Shown piece after piece: positions 10,101 through 17,210 of a DNA stretch of 64,000 bases. Where the stretch lies: assembly GCF_007992495.1 (NCBI RefSeq), contig NZ_BKAJ01000020.1, forward strand, positions 1 through 64,000, given 5' to 3'. The stretch comes from Reyranella soli (lineage in GTDB: Bacteria; Pseudomonadota; Alphaproteobacteria; Reyranellales; Reyranellaceae). The position numbers and the translations under genes are program-made. Below the pieces are notes generated by a model. The model saw only the letters and a program-made list of their open reading frames with translations. It ran no database searches and was not told the origin of the DNA. Each line of letters begins with the position of its first letter. The stretch's first letter is position 1.

Positions 10101-11417
10101 GAGACTTATCCCCTGTCCGAGCGCAATCTCGCCCAGGCATTAGTCACAATTCTCACGGGCGACGTGATCGACGCCGCCGCATCATCGCTGACCAGCGAGG
10201 GCCTCCGCCAAGTTGAGGCGATCCTCCCGAACGCGCCCACAAGTGTCAGCGGACCACTAGTGTGTCTTGCGGCTGGCGCCGGTCTCGACGTCCGAGATGC
10301 GACTGATAAGCTGCTCTCAACTGGCGAGGAGGAAGATGGTGTGTCGGCCGTCCAGGCTCTGCTTGTCGCTGGTCGCGGTGGCCTTAGAGAAAGCTTGTAC
10401 GGCGCGTTGACTCACAAGCGCTACCGAGTACGGAGAGAAGCGTTTCGGTCCCTCGCTCCAGAGGCAAAAGAAGCGGAGCGGCAAAAGCTCATTCTAGCTG
10501 CCAAAGATCATAGTGCCGATATGCGCTTGGCATTCGCGCGATTGATGCAGGAGTATCGATGGCCAGAGGCGATCGATGCCTTGGTGGCTTTGTTAGACGA
10601 CACACGCAATTTCATCAGCCGTTTGGCGCCGGCTCCATCATGGCCGAAATTTGCAGTCGCACGGGCCGCTGCACGTGCGCTCGGTGCATATGAAATGTTG
10701 CCCATACATGCCGTCGATGCACTGATTCGAACAGCCAAAGCACTTATCGACGATCCTTTTGTGGCGTGTGCCGCGTTGTCGGCGGTGGCACACCGTGATG
10801 ATGAGCGAATCATTCCAATGCTGCTGACAGCGCTAGAAAGCCCCGGCTTAAACGGTGCGCCGTCGTACCGTCCTCACGCCCAGGCTGCCGCATGGGCGAT
10901 CTGTGATCGGGGGGTGAATGGAAGGCTTGTTGACTTGGGGACAGTTGCAATTCGCGCGGCCGAACAGGATCGGCCAGCAATCGCGGGGCCGCTTTTGGTG
11001 GCCATTGGCTTGTCGGGGGGAGCAAAACGTGATGGAGCGCTGCGCCAACTACATCACCTTGGTCTTGGAGCGCGCGAGGCCGTAGTGCGAGTGGCTGCGA
11101 TAGCCAGCGGCCGGGTCGAGCAGATGACACTCGATCGTCGAGAACAAATTCTTCTACGGCTGGCGCGCAGCGAAGAGCTGGGCGCGCTTCATCCTGACGA
11201 TCGCTCGGTGGTCGAAGTGTGGAGCCGGCAACTCGACCTACAATCGGGATTCGACCGCTTTACCGCATGGATTGCGCACGAGGTGTTCCAGCTGCCGATC
11301 TCAGGAGAGGTGGGTTCAATCCGCGCCTTCGATCTTCCCGATCGTATTGGCGTAATGACGACACGGTCTCTTACGCCGTATCAAGAAGAGGAAGGCGATC
11401 GGGACGACGGCACTTGA
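7134..11417 (+). CDS. Large STAND NTPase with N-terminal nuclease-like domain
   Basis: A 1427-residue protein read from the GTG at 7134, inside the end of the previous gene. A longer TTG start at 7086 would add an unlikely Cys-rich leader. After a basic Lys/Arg-rich start, residues ~40-230 look like a PD-(D/E)xK nuclease of the DUF4297/Cap4 kind: GYEYQ, then EPPSDEDLE, then LVLQAKTR with Lys105. A STAND-type NTPase follows, with the P-loop GGPSGTGKT (Lys306) and a FLITSRSD sensor strand. The C-terminal ~900 residues are helical, with HEAT-like repeats late in the protein (YRVRREAFRSLAPEA region). Effector, NTPase and repeat sensor is the layout of antiviral STAND (Avs/nSTAND3) proteins. These recognise a phage protein, oligomerise and degrade DNA. 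Function here is inferred from architecture. Confidence 0.8.
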   Translation: MAGKGARSSGKKPARRKRPVLRDRGGPAKSRRTKPGNPGYAGYEYQISVTVWVALDLMLAKELTNEVVIEPPSDEDLEAAVRDPTTALLGLEAKGERFALVLQAKTRISAPWSAAAFADVLLGPTTAQDDGSRRRSRPLDMLEADPQRRYIFVTNEASAEALRAYEGEHLLDFPEVEELPPHVRQNYNRGAQASMAPRTLLLTKVTEEVLSSRIVALLEQYGHVPRPTHDTCVHELREEVRSRIKGARYGRWSREELLETLVRNGGSVAPTRDMDHYVRPSSFDKIKDHLDRTHAVVIGGPSGTGKTLTADILELELRRGNPPFDVVDEEKGPGYVRNNLTRSDPVLFHLRDPWGGNRLTPGADRWSGELPKLLESRGPSRKFLITSRSDVLQSAGHDLIKDLRPFIVPIEIEDYGSARLAEIYDRIAGDLTGHAAALSQLYRDNALKELGRPYEIKRFLVALARVDANKPRKVEDLLADSQIDAISRVIADQIAPLGLDGIQSAAVIWALLSARGGVSRDVFAKFGRRLRAADPSLRPDVDGLIDFLVAGQNLRKDGSALSFYHPRVEDGLRLTFLRRKTEAEFMLGKIVDTLVAWDDAGADWGGETGVGILGAVGAVENIQLDLAASTHARLDGLLERAALVTGKRSDFGRALGDLARFGSPDHPPSRLSRILIEGGPKDDRPFFRNQWCTPIIDAAEKAVLRAAPQTKALIERFIREVLPFSGQDYDPQAVGLLGELASGLQSAYWDALDTIAGPGGPNENIDVIVAGALASEMPDYEKAIERFARSEGEAGAWMKKFSEIIYKSEEHVFDAEVADRDIDEPSEQYFNAREGMKQVVSIRCQRDGIEWIANHPRSELLAHALSELVSHQFRKPDFGELQLLLRTAKDWARGSAWQAVEQHWDSRLGTYLASELARTDIENSYMRRRLVKIAAANGDLVTQLTAIANRVSPERRLELLRDVVETRIGDTPKGDDVIAIRRKRALDLAETYPLSERNLAQALVTILTGDVIDAAASSLTSEGLRQVEAILPNAPTSVSGPLVCLAAGAGLDVRDATDKLLSTGEEEDGVSAVQALLVAGRGGLRESLYGALTHKRYRVRREAFRSLAPEAKEAERQKLILAAKDHSADMRLAFARLMQEYRWPEAIDALVALLDDTRNFISRLAPAPSWPKFAVARAAARALGAYEMLPIHAVDALIRTAKALIDDPFVACAALSAVAHRDDERIIPMLLTALESPGLNGAPSYRPHAQAAAWAICDRGVNGRLVDLGTVAIRAAEQDRPAIAGPLLVAIGLSGGAKRDGALRQLHHLGLGAREAVVRVAAIASGRVEQMTLDRREQILLRLARSEELGALHPDDRSVVEVWSRQLDLQSGFDRFTAWIAHEVFQLPISGEVGSIRAFDLPDRIGVMTTRSLTPYQEEEGDRDDGT

Positions 11418-11452
11418 ACGCATAGGCGGACGCATCCATGCAGGTTCGCCAC

Positions 11453-12979
11453 TTACTCCAATTTTAGCAACGGGGAGCCGCCGAATGACGGCACGACTAG
11501 CGTCAGGCTATTACTGGCGCGACTCAGCGCGACATAGAGCCGGCACCTCCCGTACGCCGTGTCTGCAAAACTTTTGTCGCAAGGAATGAGCATGGCGTGA
11601 GGGCATTCAAGCCCCTTGGCTTTGTGGATCGTGCTGACGACGCGGGGAGGCAGAGCTCGCCAAAAATGCGCCCTGCGGCGTGCCAACTCGCTCAGCCCAT
11701 CTTCGGGCGTGGCGAAAGACTCGAGGCGGAGGGCGTCCCCGAATTCCGAGCGATAGTCGATCTTGATTGCGTCGAAGCCTGCTATCTTGTTCGCGATGTA
11801 ACCGCCTAACAGTTTGAGCGCGCGCGCCGCACCGACATGGCTGGGTTCGGCCAGGATCAGTTTCGCCATCTCCTGAATGCAGGCGGGCTTACCCTTAGTT
11901 GTTTTGCAACAGCCTTCCTTGATCTCCTGCAACAGGCGATTGCCGTGGCTGCTCATGCTGAAGCCCGTGCCGACGCCGGAAACGAAGGCGACAAGCGCGG
12001 ATGCGACCGCTTCCGCGTTTCCGTTGGCGGCCTGCAATGCCTCAACTAGAATGCCGAGCATTTCGCGCGTGTGACCCTCCCAAATCCCAATCCGTCGGTT
12101 CGTGTAGGCCGAAAGGGCATCGACGAGAATGTTACTGCTGGTCAGGACCAGCATTTCGTCGCGCAACATTACGGCATCGACTGTTTTGCGATGTGCGGCG
12201 TCGAGCGCGAACTGTTTCCGCGCCTGGCCGCGGTTGTCCGCCACAATCACTTGTAGGCCTGCCGGTCGCTTCGCAGGCACCACGACCGGTTGATTGTTCA
12301 GAAGGGCTGCCCGCGCCTGAAGGATCCATTCACCCAACTCAAGGGAACCGCCCTGCTTCCAGCGGTGCGGAACCTCCAGTGTCGCGTGCTTGCCCTCGGC
12401 CTTCAGGCTCTCCCACCGTTCAGCATCGACCCTGGCGACCTTCGGACTAGTGCCACTGAATATCCGCTGTAGCGGATCGCCGAAGATTCGAAGCTTGGCG
12501 CCGCCGCGATGCAGCGCCATGAGGATCGCGTGCTGGTGGGGCGTGCAATCCTGGTGCTCGTCGCAGATCACGACCGGGTAGCGACACACCAGAGCACGGC
12601 CGATCATCGGATGCCGCGTGAGGAGGTCCGCGCATTTTTGCGCGATTTCGTTGAATCCTTCCCCATTGTCTTTCCATGCCCAGGTCTCGGCATGGGGCGG
12701 GACATCAAGAGCCTTGTGATAGACGGAGACAATTTCCGTGGCGAGGCTCGCAACCGTCTTGACCTCGACGCGATTGCTCGCACCCTGTGTCCGTTTTCGG
12801 AACTCGCCGCAAGCAGCATGCGTGTGGGCAAGGACTAGCAGCCTGCCGCGCTCAAGCGTCGCGGCGACATCCTTCGCATAGGATGCTCCCTGAAAGGTCT
12901 TCCCGCAGCCCGCAGGGGCCTCGATGATGACGAGCGTTTCGTCCGAACGGAGCAGATGCGCGACGTCATCGTCGCTCAT
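11453..12979 (-). CDS. Gabija-like UvrD/Rep-type helicase (GajB-like)
   Basis: A 508-residue superfamily 1 helicase, about the size of GajB. Motif I is APAGCGKTF (Lys27). Motif II is VVICDEHQD, followed by GDPLQRIF (motif III). Late motifs are STIHKAKGLE (motif V) and RLYVALSRA (motif VI). It is much shorter than housekeeping UvrD or Rep (~700 residues) and lacks their 2B-sized insertion. Its ATG overlaps the stop of the OLD-type gene by four bases, which signals a coupled two-gene unit. OLD nuclease followed by short UvrD-like helicase is the composition of Gabija anti-phage systems. Convergent with the STAND gene, with 35 bases between the stops. Confidence 0.82.
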   Translation of the reverse strand: MSDDDVAHLLRSDETLVIIEAPAGCGKTFQGASYAKDVAATLERGRLLVLAHTHAACGEFRKRTQGASNRVEVKTVASLATEIVSVYHKALDVPPHAETWAWKDNGEGFNEIAQKCADLLTRHPMIGRALVCRYPVVICDEHQDCTPHQHAILMALHRGGAKLRIFGDPLQRIFSGTSPKVARVDAERWESLKAEGKHATLEVPHRWKQGGSLELGEWILQARAALLNNQPVVVPAKRPAGLQVIVADNRGQARKQFALDAAHRKTVDAVMLRDEMLVLTSSNILVDALSAYTNRRIGIWEGHTREMLGILVEALQAANGNAEAVASALVAFVSGVGTGFSMSSHGNRLLQEIKEGCCKTTKGKPACIQEMAKLILAEPSHVGAARALKLLGGYIANKIAGFDAIKIDYRSEFGDALRLESFATPEDGLSELARRRAHFWRALPPRVVSTIHKAKGLECPHAMLIPCDKSFADTAYGRCRLYVALSRASNSLTLVVPSFGGSPLLKLE

Positions 12980-14736
12980 GTCGGCAAGCCGGTGATCGGT
13001 TGTCGGCCCACGGCGGTGAGGATGGCATTGATCAACGGAAGCAGCTTATCCTTCAAAGATGGCCAGGCACCGAGCGCGATCATCTTGCTCCCAAGCTCCT
13101 CGCCGCCGCCGTCGCGCTTGAACCACTGCTGCCCGTGCTTTTTCCACGCGGCAGCCTCTTCTTCGGGCGCCCCCGCCGTCGACCCCGTGGCTGCCTCGAT
13201 GATCAGCTTTTTCAGAGTCTTGTCCTGTTTTGCCAGTGCGGCCTTGATGCTCGCCATATCCTTCGGCTGAAGGCCGACACGGTCGGCAAGATGGCGGAGA
13301 CGAATACCCGTCAATCCCTCGTCGTCGTTCCGTATTAGCTCTTCCAGCTTGTCGTCGGGAATGGCCTCAATGACGGCGCCCTCGCTTGCAGCACTCGGCC
13401 ATTGCAGGAGTCTGTCGCCCATATTCTCCTTGAGCTTCTTCCAGCGGCCCGGACTGGTCCTTTCGTCGTCCACCAGCCCGGCAAACTCGATGTGCGCGTC
13501 CGCAAGCGTCTCAAGCAGATCGAGGACTGCGTCGTTGCCCTGGCCGTCGCACACACGGACGCCTTCGTCGAGCGGATTGCCATTGAATGCCTTGCGAAGC
13601 ACGAAGCTGAGCAAGCCGACTTCGGTCTTGCCCTCGCCCACCGCCGCAAACTTGGCGAGAAAGGTCTCTGGCTCTCGCCGCTGCTGCGCCGCGATCTTGG
13701 CCGCAGGCAGGTACCCGATGTGCCCCTTGCTATCGAGATACCAGAGGTGGCCCTTCTTGCCGACACATTCGATGGCGACGGCGCTGTGTGTCGTAACGAA
13801 AACCTGACCTTTGGTTTCCTCGAGGATGCCGAGCAGCTTTCGCAGCCTATAGGGCTCCAATCCGCGCTCGATTTCGTCAATGGTTGTGAGGCTGGCATTT
13901 CCGGCCGTCGCCGCGGCAATCTCCAGCGCCGCCATCCGCCGCGTGCCCGCCCCCCAGCTGGAAAGCGGTATTTCCTTTCCTTGGTGCATGGCGAGCAGGC
14001 CAATAAGCGAGCCGATGGACGGCCCCTGACCGGATGTCAGGCCAAGCGTCAGCCCAGTTGGCAGCGAATTCTTATCCATCTTCTCGTTCAGGTCTTCCAA
14101 CGCCTTCACGGAATCGGCGTTGAGTTCCTTGGTCAAAGGTACCTTCGCCACCGCCCTGCCGATACGGGCGCGAAAGCTGCTGTCGGCGACGAGACGGTCG
14201 AGAGCGGAGCCGTACACCAGCCGGAGGTCGCGGTCATTGCGCTCGTCCGAGCTCAGGCGCACTAAACCGATCTGTCGGCGCACCGATACGGTCAAGTGAT
14301 CGGCGGTGCCGTCCGGCTGCGCCACTTCCCATGACGGCTCAAGGTCGGTAGTCCCACGCACGCGGATGACATAGACCGGCACGTCCGGCTCGACGGGCTC
14401 GCCATCCTTGGATACCGGCTGCACTGCCTCCTTGCCGTTCCAGTGCCAGGGGAACGCCATGCGCCGCTGGCCCTCGATGCCTGAGGACTCGGGCAGCGAC
14501 ACGGTCGCTTCGATCACGAATTCCGTATCGGTCTCTCGCTGCCAGTAGTCCGTCTCCGCGACCGTTGCCGAATTTGTTGGGCTGAAGAGCAAGGCCAAGG
14601 CGTCAAGAACGGTCGTCTTGCCCATGTCGCCGCCGCCGAGAATGACGTTCATTCCCTGCTTGGGACGCCAATCGAATTCCTTAAGCCCACGAAATCCGAG
14701 AATCCGCAGGCGATGCACTATCGCCGTTGCGCTCAT
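12976..14736 (-). CDS. Gabija-like OLD-family ATPase/TOPRIM nuclease (GajA-like)
   Basis: A 586-residue protein, close to the length of GajA. The N-terminal SMC/ABC-type ATPase shows Walker A GGGDMGKTT (Lys40), a signature-like SSWGAGTRRM, Walker B LTTIDEIERGLEP and an H-switch FVTTHSA. A TOPRIM domain follows, with GEGKTEVGLL (acidic residue of the first strand), then VCDGQGND and GLVDDE. In OLD proteins these coordinate two metal ions for DNA nicking. The start ATG follows a good GGGGAG ribosome binding site. A promoter is visible upstream. It is followed directly by the UvrD-like helicase. PARIS systems also pair ATPase and TOPRIM, but on separate proteins, so Gabija is the better match. 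Confidence 0.82.
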   Translation of the reverse strand: MSATAIVHRLRILGFRGLKEFDWRPKQGMNVILGGGDMGKTTVLDALALLFSPTNSATVAETDYWQRETDTEFVIEATVSLPESSGIEGQRRMAFPWHWNGKEAVQPVSKDGEPVEPDVPVYVIRVRGTTDLEPSWEVAQPDGTADHLTVSVRRQIGLVRLSSDERNDRDLRLVYGSALDRLVADSSFRARIGRAVAKVPLTKELNADSVKALEDLNEKMDKNSLPTGLTLGLTSGQGPSIGSLIGLLAMHQGKEIPLSSWGAGTRRMAALEIAAATAGNASLTTIDEIERGLEPYRLRKLLGILEETKGQVFVTTHSAVAIECVGKKGHLWYLDSKGHIGYLPAAKIAAQQRREPETFLAKFAAVGEGKTEVGLLSFVLRKAFNGNPLDEGVRVCDGQGNDAVLDLLETLADAHIEFAGLVDDERTSPGRWKKLKENMGDRLLQWPSAASEGAVIEAIPDDKLEELIRNDDEGLTGIRLRHLADRVGLQPKDMASIKAALAKQDKTLKKLIIEAATGSTAGAPEEEAAAWKKHGQQWFKRDGGGEELGSKMIALGAWPSLKDKLLPLINAILTAVGRQPITGLPT

Positions 14737-14816
14737 CGTGCTCCCCGTTTGACCGTCTGGTCAGGCGTTTACTCGGCGATACTCTGCCGTTGACGTTTCT
14801 TTGGCTGGTGCAAATC

Positions 14817-14845
14817 TTTATAGCCAGAGACCAGCGATTCGCCAA
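14817..14845 (-). promoter_or_regulatory. Sigma-70-like promoter of the Gabija-like operon
   Basis: On the minus strand, TTGGCG (14840-14845) and TATAAA (14817-14822) are separated by exactly 17 bases. Predicted transcription would begin near 14810, leaving an untranslated leader of about 70 bases before the ATG at 14736. The rest of the 14737-14964 gap holds no supported gene. A T-run at about 14867-14873 has no clear stem before it. Confidence 0.5.
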
Positions 14846-14964
14846 GAACGCGCGGTTTTTTTAAGTGTCGGGGCCGAGGCACGTTGTCGGCGCGCCAGTT
14901 TGGCAGTGTGCTGCCGGAAAATTGATCATGTACCTGCCGCGCGGAGGAACCGACGTTTGATCCT

Positions 14965-15804
14965 CTACGGGAAGTTTGCCTGATAGCTCGTCGCCATTAG
15001 CGAGACGTGAGCTTCGAGCGGCGGGCGTAGCTCGAACGCTCGCGGTTCTCGCGCGAAGTTCCATAGTCTCACAAGATGCCAATGCTCACGGCGCGCTTCG
15101 GCAACGGCGAGTTCGTTGCGCGTGATCTGGAAAGGTGTGCGTTCCCAGCCATTGGTCGTTTTCACCTCGACCAGACGGTTGCTGCCGTCGATCTCGAAGC
15201 TCTGAATGTCGAAACCGGCGCCGTCTCCATCCAGATGCGATACCCAGCGGATGCGCTCGGCGAGATCGGGGCGTCCGGCAGCGACGAGGCTGGCATGCTC
15301 GTGTTCCAACACTCGTTCCTCGCCGGCACGACCGAGGGCACGATTGCGGGCATCGCGCTCAGCGATGTCATACTTGCGGGCGATCGCCGTCATCTGTTCC
15401 AGCTCATCCGGAGGCGGCGCATTGCTCAGTGTCGGTGGCGGGCCGATCCACAGGGTTGTTCCCTCGCGTGCCAATGCCAGCCCGGCGCTTGCGGAGCGGC
15501 GCGAAATCGAAGCAAGCCATCCGGGATGACGATTGAGCCAGCGCACCACGGCATCGGTCAGTGAGGTCTGGATGTTGAATGCCGGCCTGTATCCGGGAAT
15601 CCAGTCCTCCCCAAGGCCCTTCAACACTGCACTGATGTTGCGATGCTTGTACTCGATCGATCCGTGTGTCCGATCGATCGCGGTCTGAAGTATGCGGTTG
15701 TGCAGAGCCTTGTTGTAGGGGCGGCGGGCGACGTCGTCAGCCAGCATCGCAAAGTAATCCACGACGATTGCGTCGTTCTCGTCGTCGGTCCAGTCCTCCG
15801 CCAT
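14965..15804 (-). CDS. DUF3883 domain protein, putative restriction-endonuclease fold
   Basis: A 279-residue protein. The N-terminal half is helical (DDENDAIVVDYFAMLADDV, a DNA-binding-like segment with IEYKHRNISAVLKGLG). The C-terminal half is a DUF3883 domain. Visible there are GRAGEERVLEHE (the helix with the Glu pair), GFDIQSFE and RLVEVKTTNG, the D...ExK pattern of PD-(D/E)xK nucleases. FQITRNEL and RLWNF follow. DUF3883 proteins are common companions of restriction and defence genes. It sits upstream of the Gabija-like pair on the same strand, but 228 bases and a separate promoter intervene. It may therefore be an independent defence gene or an accessory nuclease. The ORF stop of its upstream neighbour is 13 bases from its ATG. 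Confidence 0.75.
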   Translation of the reverse strand: MAEDWTDDENDAIVVDYFAMLADDVARRPYNKALHNRILQTAIDRTHGSIEYKHRNISAVLKGLGEDWIPGYRPAFNIQTSLTDAVVRWLNRHPGWLASISRRSASAGLALAREGTTLWIGPPPTLSNAPPPDELEQMTAIARKYDIAERDARNRALGRAGEERVLEHEHASLVAAGRPDLAERIRWVSHLDGDGAGFDIQSFEIDGSNRLVEVKTTNGWERTPFQITRNELAVAEARREHWHLVRLWNFAREPRAFELRPPLEAHVSLMATSYQANFP

Positions 15805-15817
15805 CGGGGGCGCTGTC

Positions 15818-16015
15818 TCAGTTTGAAATAGGACAGTCCAACATCACCCTCGCAAATAGGGCGCTGCCCTGATCGGGGACGTGAAGATAGTAGCCGCCAC
15901 TCTCATCGATTCCAATTTGGGGATAGCAACCGGTGTCCTCGTCAATGCCTTCCCGGCACCACCGGGTGATTTCTGAGTAGGGATCGACTTCAGCTGGCAG
16001 ACAGACCTTGATCAT
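15818..16015 (-). CDS. Small hypothetical protein upstream of the DUF3883 gene
   Basis: A 65-residue acidic protein read from the ATG at 16015; a longer frame reaches 16102 but has no better start. It contains paired cysteines (RWCREG and TGCYP) and an aromatic GGYYLHV segment. No family is recognised. It ends 13 bases before the DUF3883 start, so the two are probably co-transcribed. It could be a small partner or antitoxin-like regulator, but nothing in the sequence proves this. Confidence 0.45.
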   Translation of the reverse strand: MIKVCLPAEVDPYSEITRWCREGIDEDTGCYPQIGIDESGGYYLHVPDQGSALFARVMLDCPISN

Positions 16016-16223
16016 TGTTCGGCTTCTTTCTTGTAGGGATCGCGCACCGGATTTCGATGACTCCACGTCAATAAGGGGGTGGCGTTGAGACAGTGCCGCC
16101 ATCAGCGCCGCTCGCGGGGAGATGCCGGATCATGTCAGCAACTGCGTTCGCACGTCCAGCCGGGACTCGCTTCAGGCAATCGCCGATCAATGGGCGGCGC
16201 CGTCGCCATTACCAGGCGCGCTC

Positions 16224-16958
16224 CTACCAATAACGTACCGGCCCCGTGTCGATATGGACGAAGCCCGAGCGCGGGTAGAAGCCGATACCGCCCATGTTGA
16301 GTGAACGCGCAACCTGCTGGACCTTGAACACCGGCACGCCGGGCATGCTGATATCCATCGCGTTGCCGTTCATGTGCTGACTGTCGCTGGCGACGCCGCG
16401 GCTGACGCTCGCCAGCCAGGCGTTGTGGGTGGGCGAACGAAACGCCGAGAGGACTTCTACGGGGCCGCTGAAGCCGACATGCATCTGGGTGTGCCACAGG
16501 ACGTCGAACAGCAGCGGGTCCATTTCCGTCTCGCCGCCTTCACGCGAATCGCGCAGGAAGTGGTTGAGCTGGTTCAAGGCCTCGCGCTGGTAGGTGCCGC
16601 CGGACCAGTAGGTGACGGTAAGAGCCTCGCCGGAATTGACGTTCACCAGGCTCAGCGTGCGCGGGCTGGTGGTGTCGAGCGTCGGCGGCGGAGGAGGCGG
16701 GGCCATCACGAAGCCGCCGTAGCGGGCGGCGCGGACCTGGCTCTTTGCCGGCGCCTTCGCCGCCGGTCGGCTGGCCGAATGCGCCGTCGAAGCCTTTGCC
16801 GCGACCGGCTTGGCGACGACTTTCTTGGCGGGCGTCTCGGCACCGTTGCCACGCAAGGCGGCAGGCGGCTTCGGCACGCTGTGTTTGGTCTGGGCAAATC
16901 CCGTGCTGGCAAAAGCCAGGCACAGGCCGGCAGCAAAGCTCAGCATGAGGGGGGACAT
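16224..16958 (-). CDS. YcbK-like DUF882 murein peptidase (M15 fold)
   Basis: A 244-residue exported protein. Residues 1-22 form a signal peptide (MLSFAAGLCLAFASTGFA core). An Ala/Lys/Pro-rich linker and a proline run follow. The catalytic DUF882/peptidase M15A domain shows the zinc-site pattern SQHMNGNAMDI (His and Asp) and FVHIDTG (His), plus SAFRSPTHN. Family members such as E. coli YcbK/MepK cleave peptidoglycan peptide cross-links in the periplasm. The protein is of normal length and all expected metal ligands are present. It stands alone, divergent from the DUF3987 gene. Confidence 0.88.
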   Translation of the reverse strand: MSPLMLSFAAGLCLAFASTGFAQTKHSVPKPPAALRGNGAETPAKKVVAKPVAAKASTAHSASRPAAKAPAKSQVRAARYGGFVMAPPPPPPTLDTTSPRTLSLVNVNSGEALTVTYWSGGTYQREALNQLNHFLRDSREGGETEMDPLLFDVLWHTQMHVGFSGPVEVLSAFRSPTHNAWLASVSRGVASDSQHMNGNAMDISMPGVPVFKVQQVARSLNMGGIGFYPRSGFVHIDTGPVRYW

Positions 16959-17151
16959 GCCAGCGTCCTAATGTTGTTGTATTTTTGCCACAGTATCGGA
17001 AATCGATTGTGCGGCAAGCGGAAAACGCCGTCGGCGGATCATGTTAGCGCAGCATTCTGATGTCCTGCGCAAAGCACAGGATCGGGCGTGACGGATGGTC
17101 TCCATGCCAGCACTGACTGCACTGTGGTTCTTGGTTCACTGACTTAAGTTA

Positions 17152-17180
17152 TTGACATGTCTGACGGCGCGTTCTATTTT
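17152..17180 (+). promoter_or_regulatory. Near-consensus sigma-70 promoter
   Basis: A perfect TTGACA (17152-17157) is followed after 17 bases by TATTTT (17175-17180). Transcription would start near 17187, about 24 bases before the GTG start at 17211. The ATG at 17157 overlaps the -35 box and so cannot be the start. This is the strongest promoter I can see in the window. Confidence 0.65.
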
Positions 17181-17210
17181 TGTTCCGTATCGCTACGGAA
17201 AGGACTCGCC

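Noticed and set aside
11418..11452. Possible terminator between the STAND gene and the helicase gene
   Set aside because: Only an imperfect short stem can be drawn and there is no T-run.
17157..17210. ATG-initiated N-terminal extension of the DUF3987 protein
   Set aside because: The ATG overlaps the -35 box of a strong promoter, and the GTG at 17211 has an ideal ribosome binding site.
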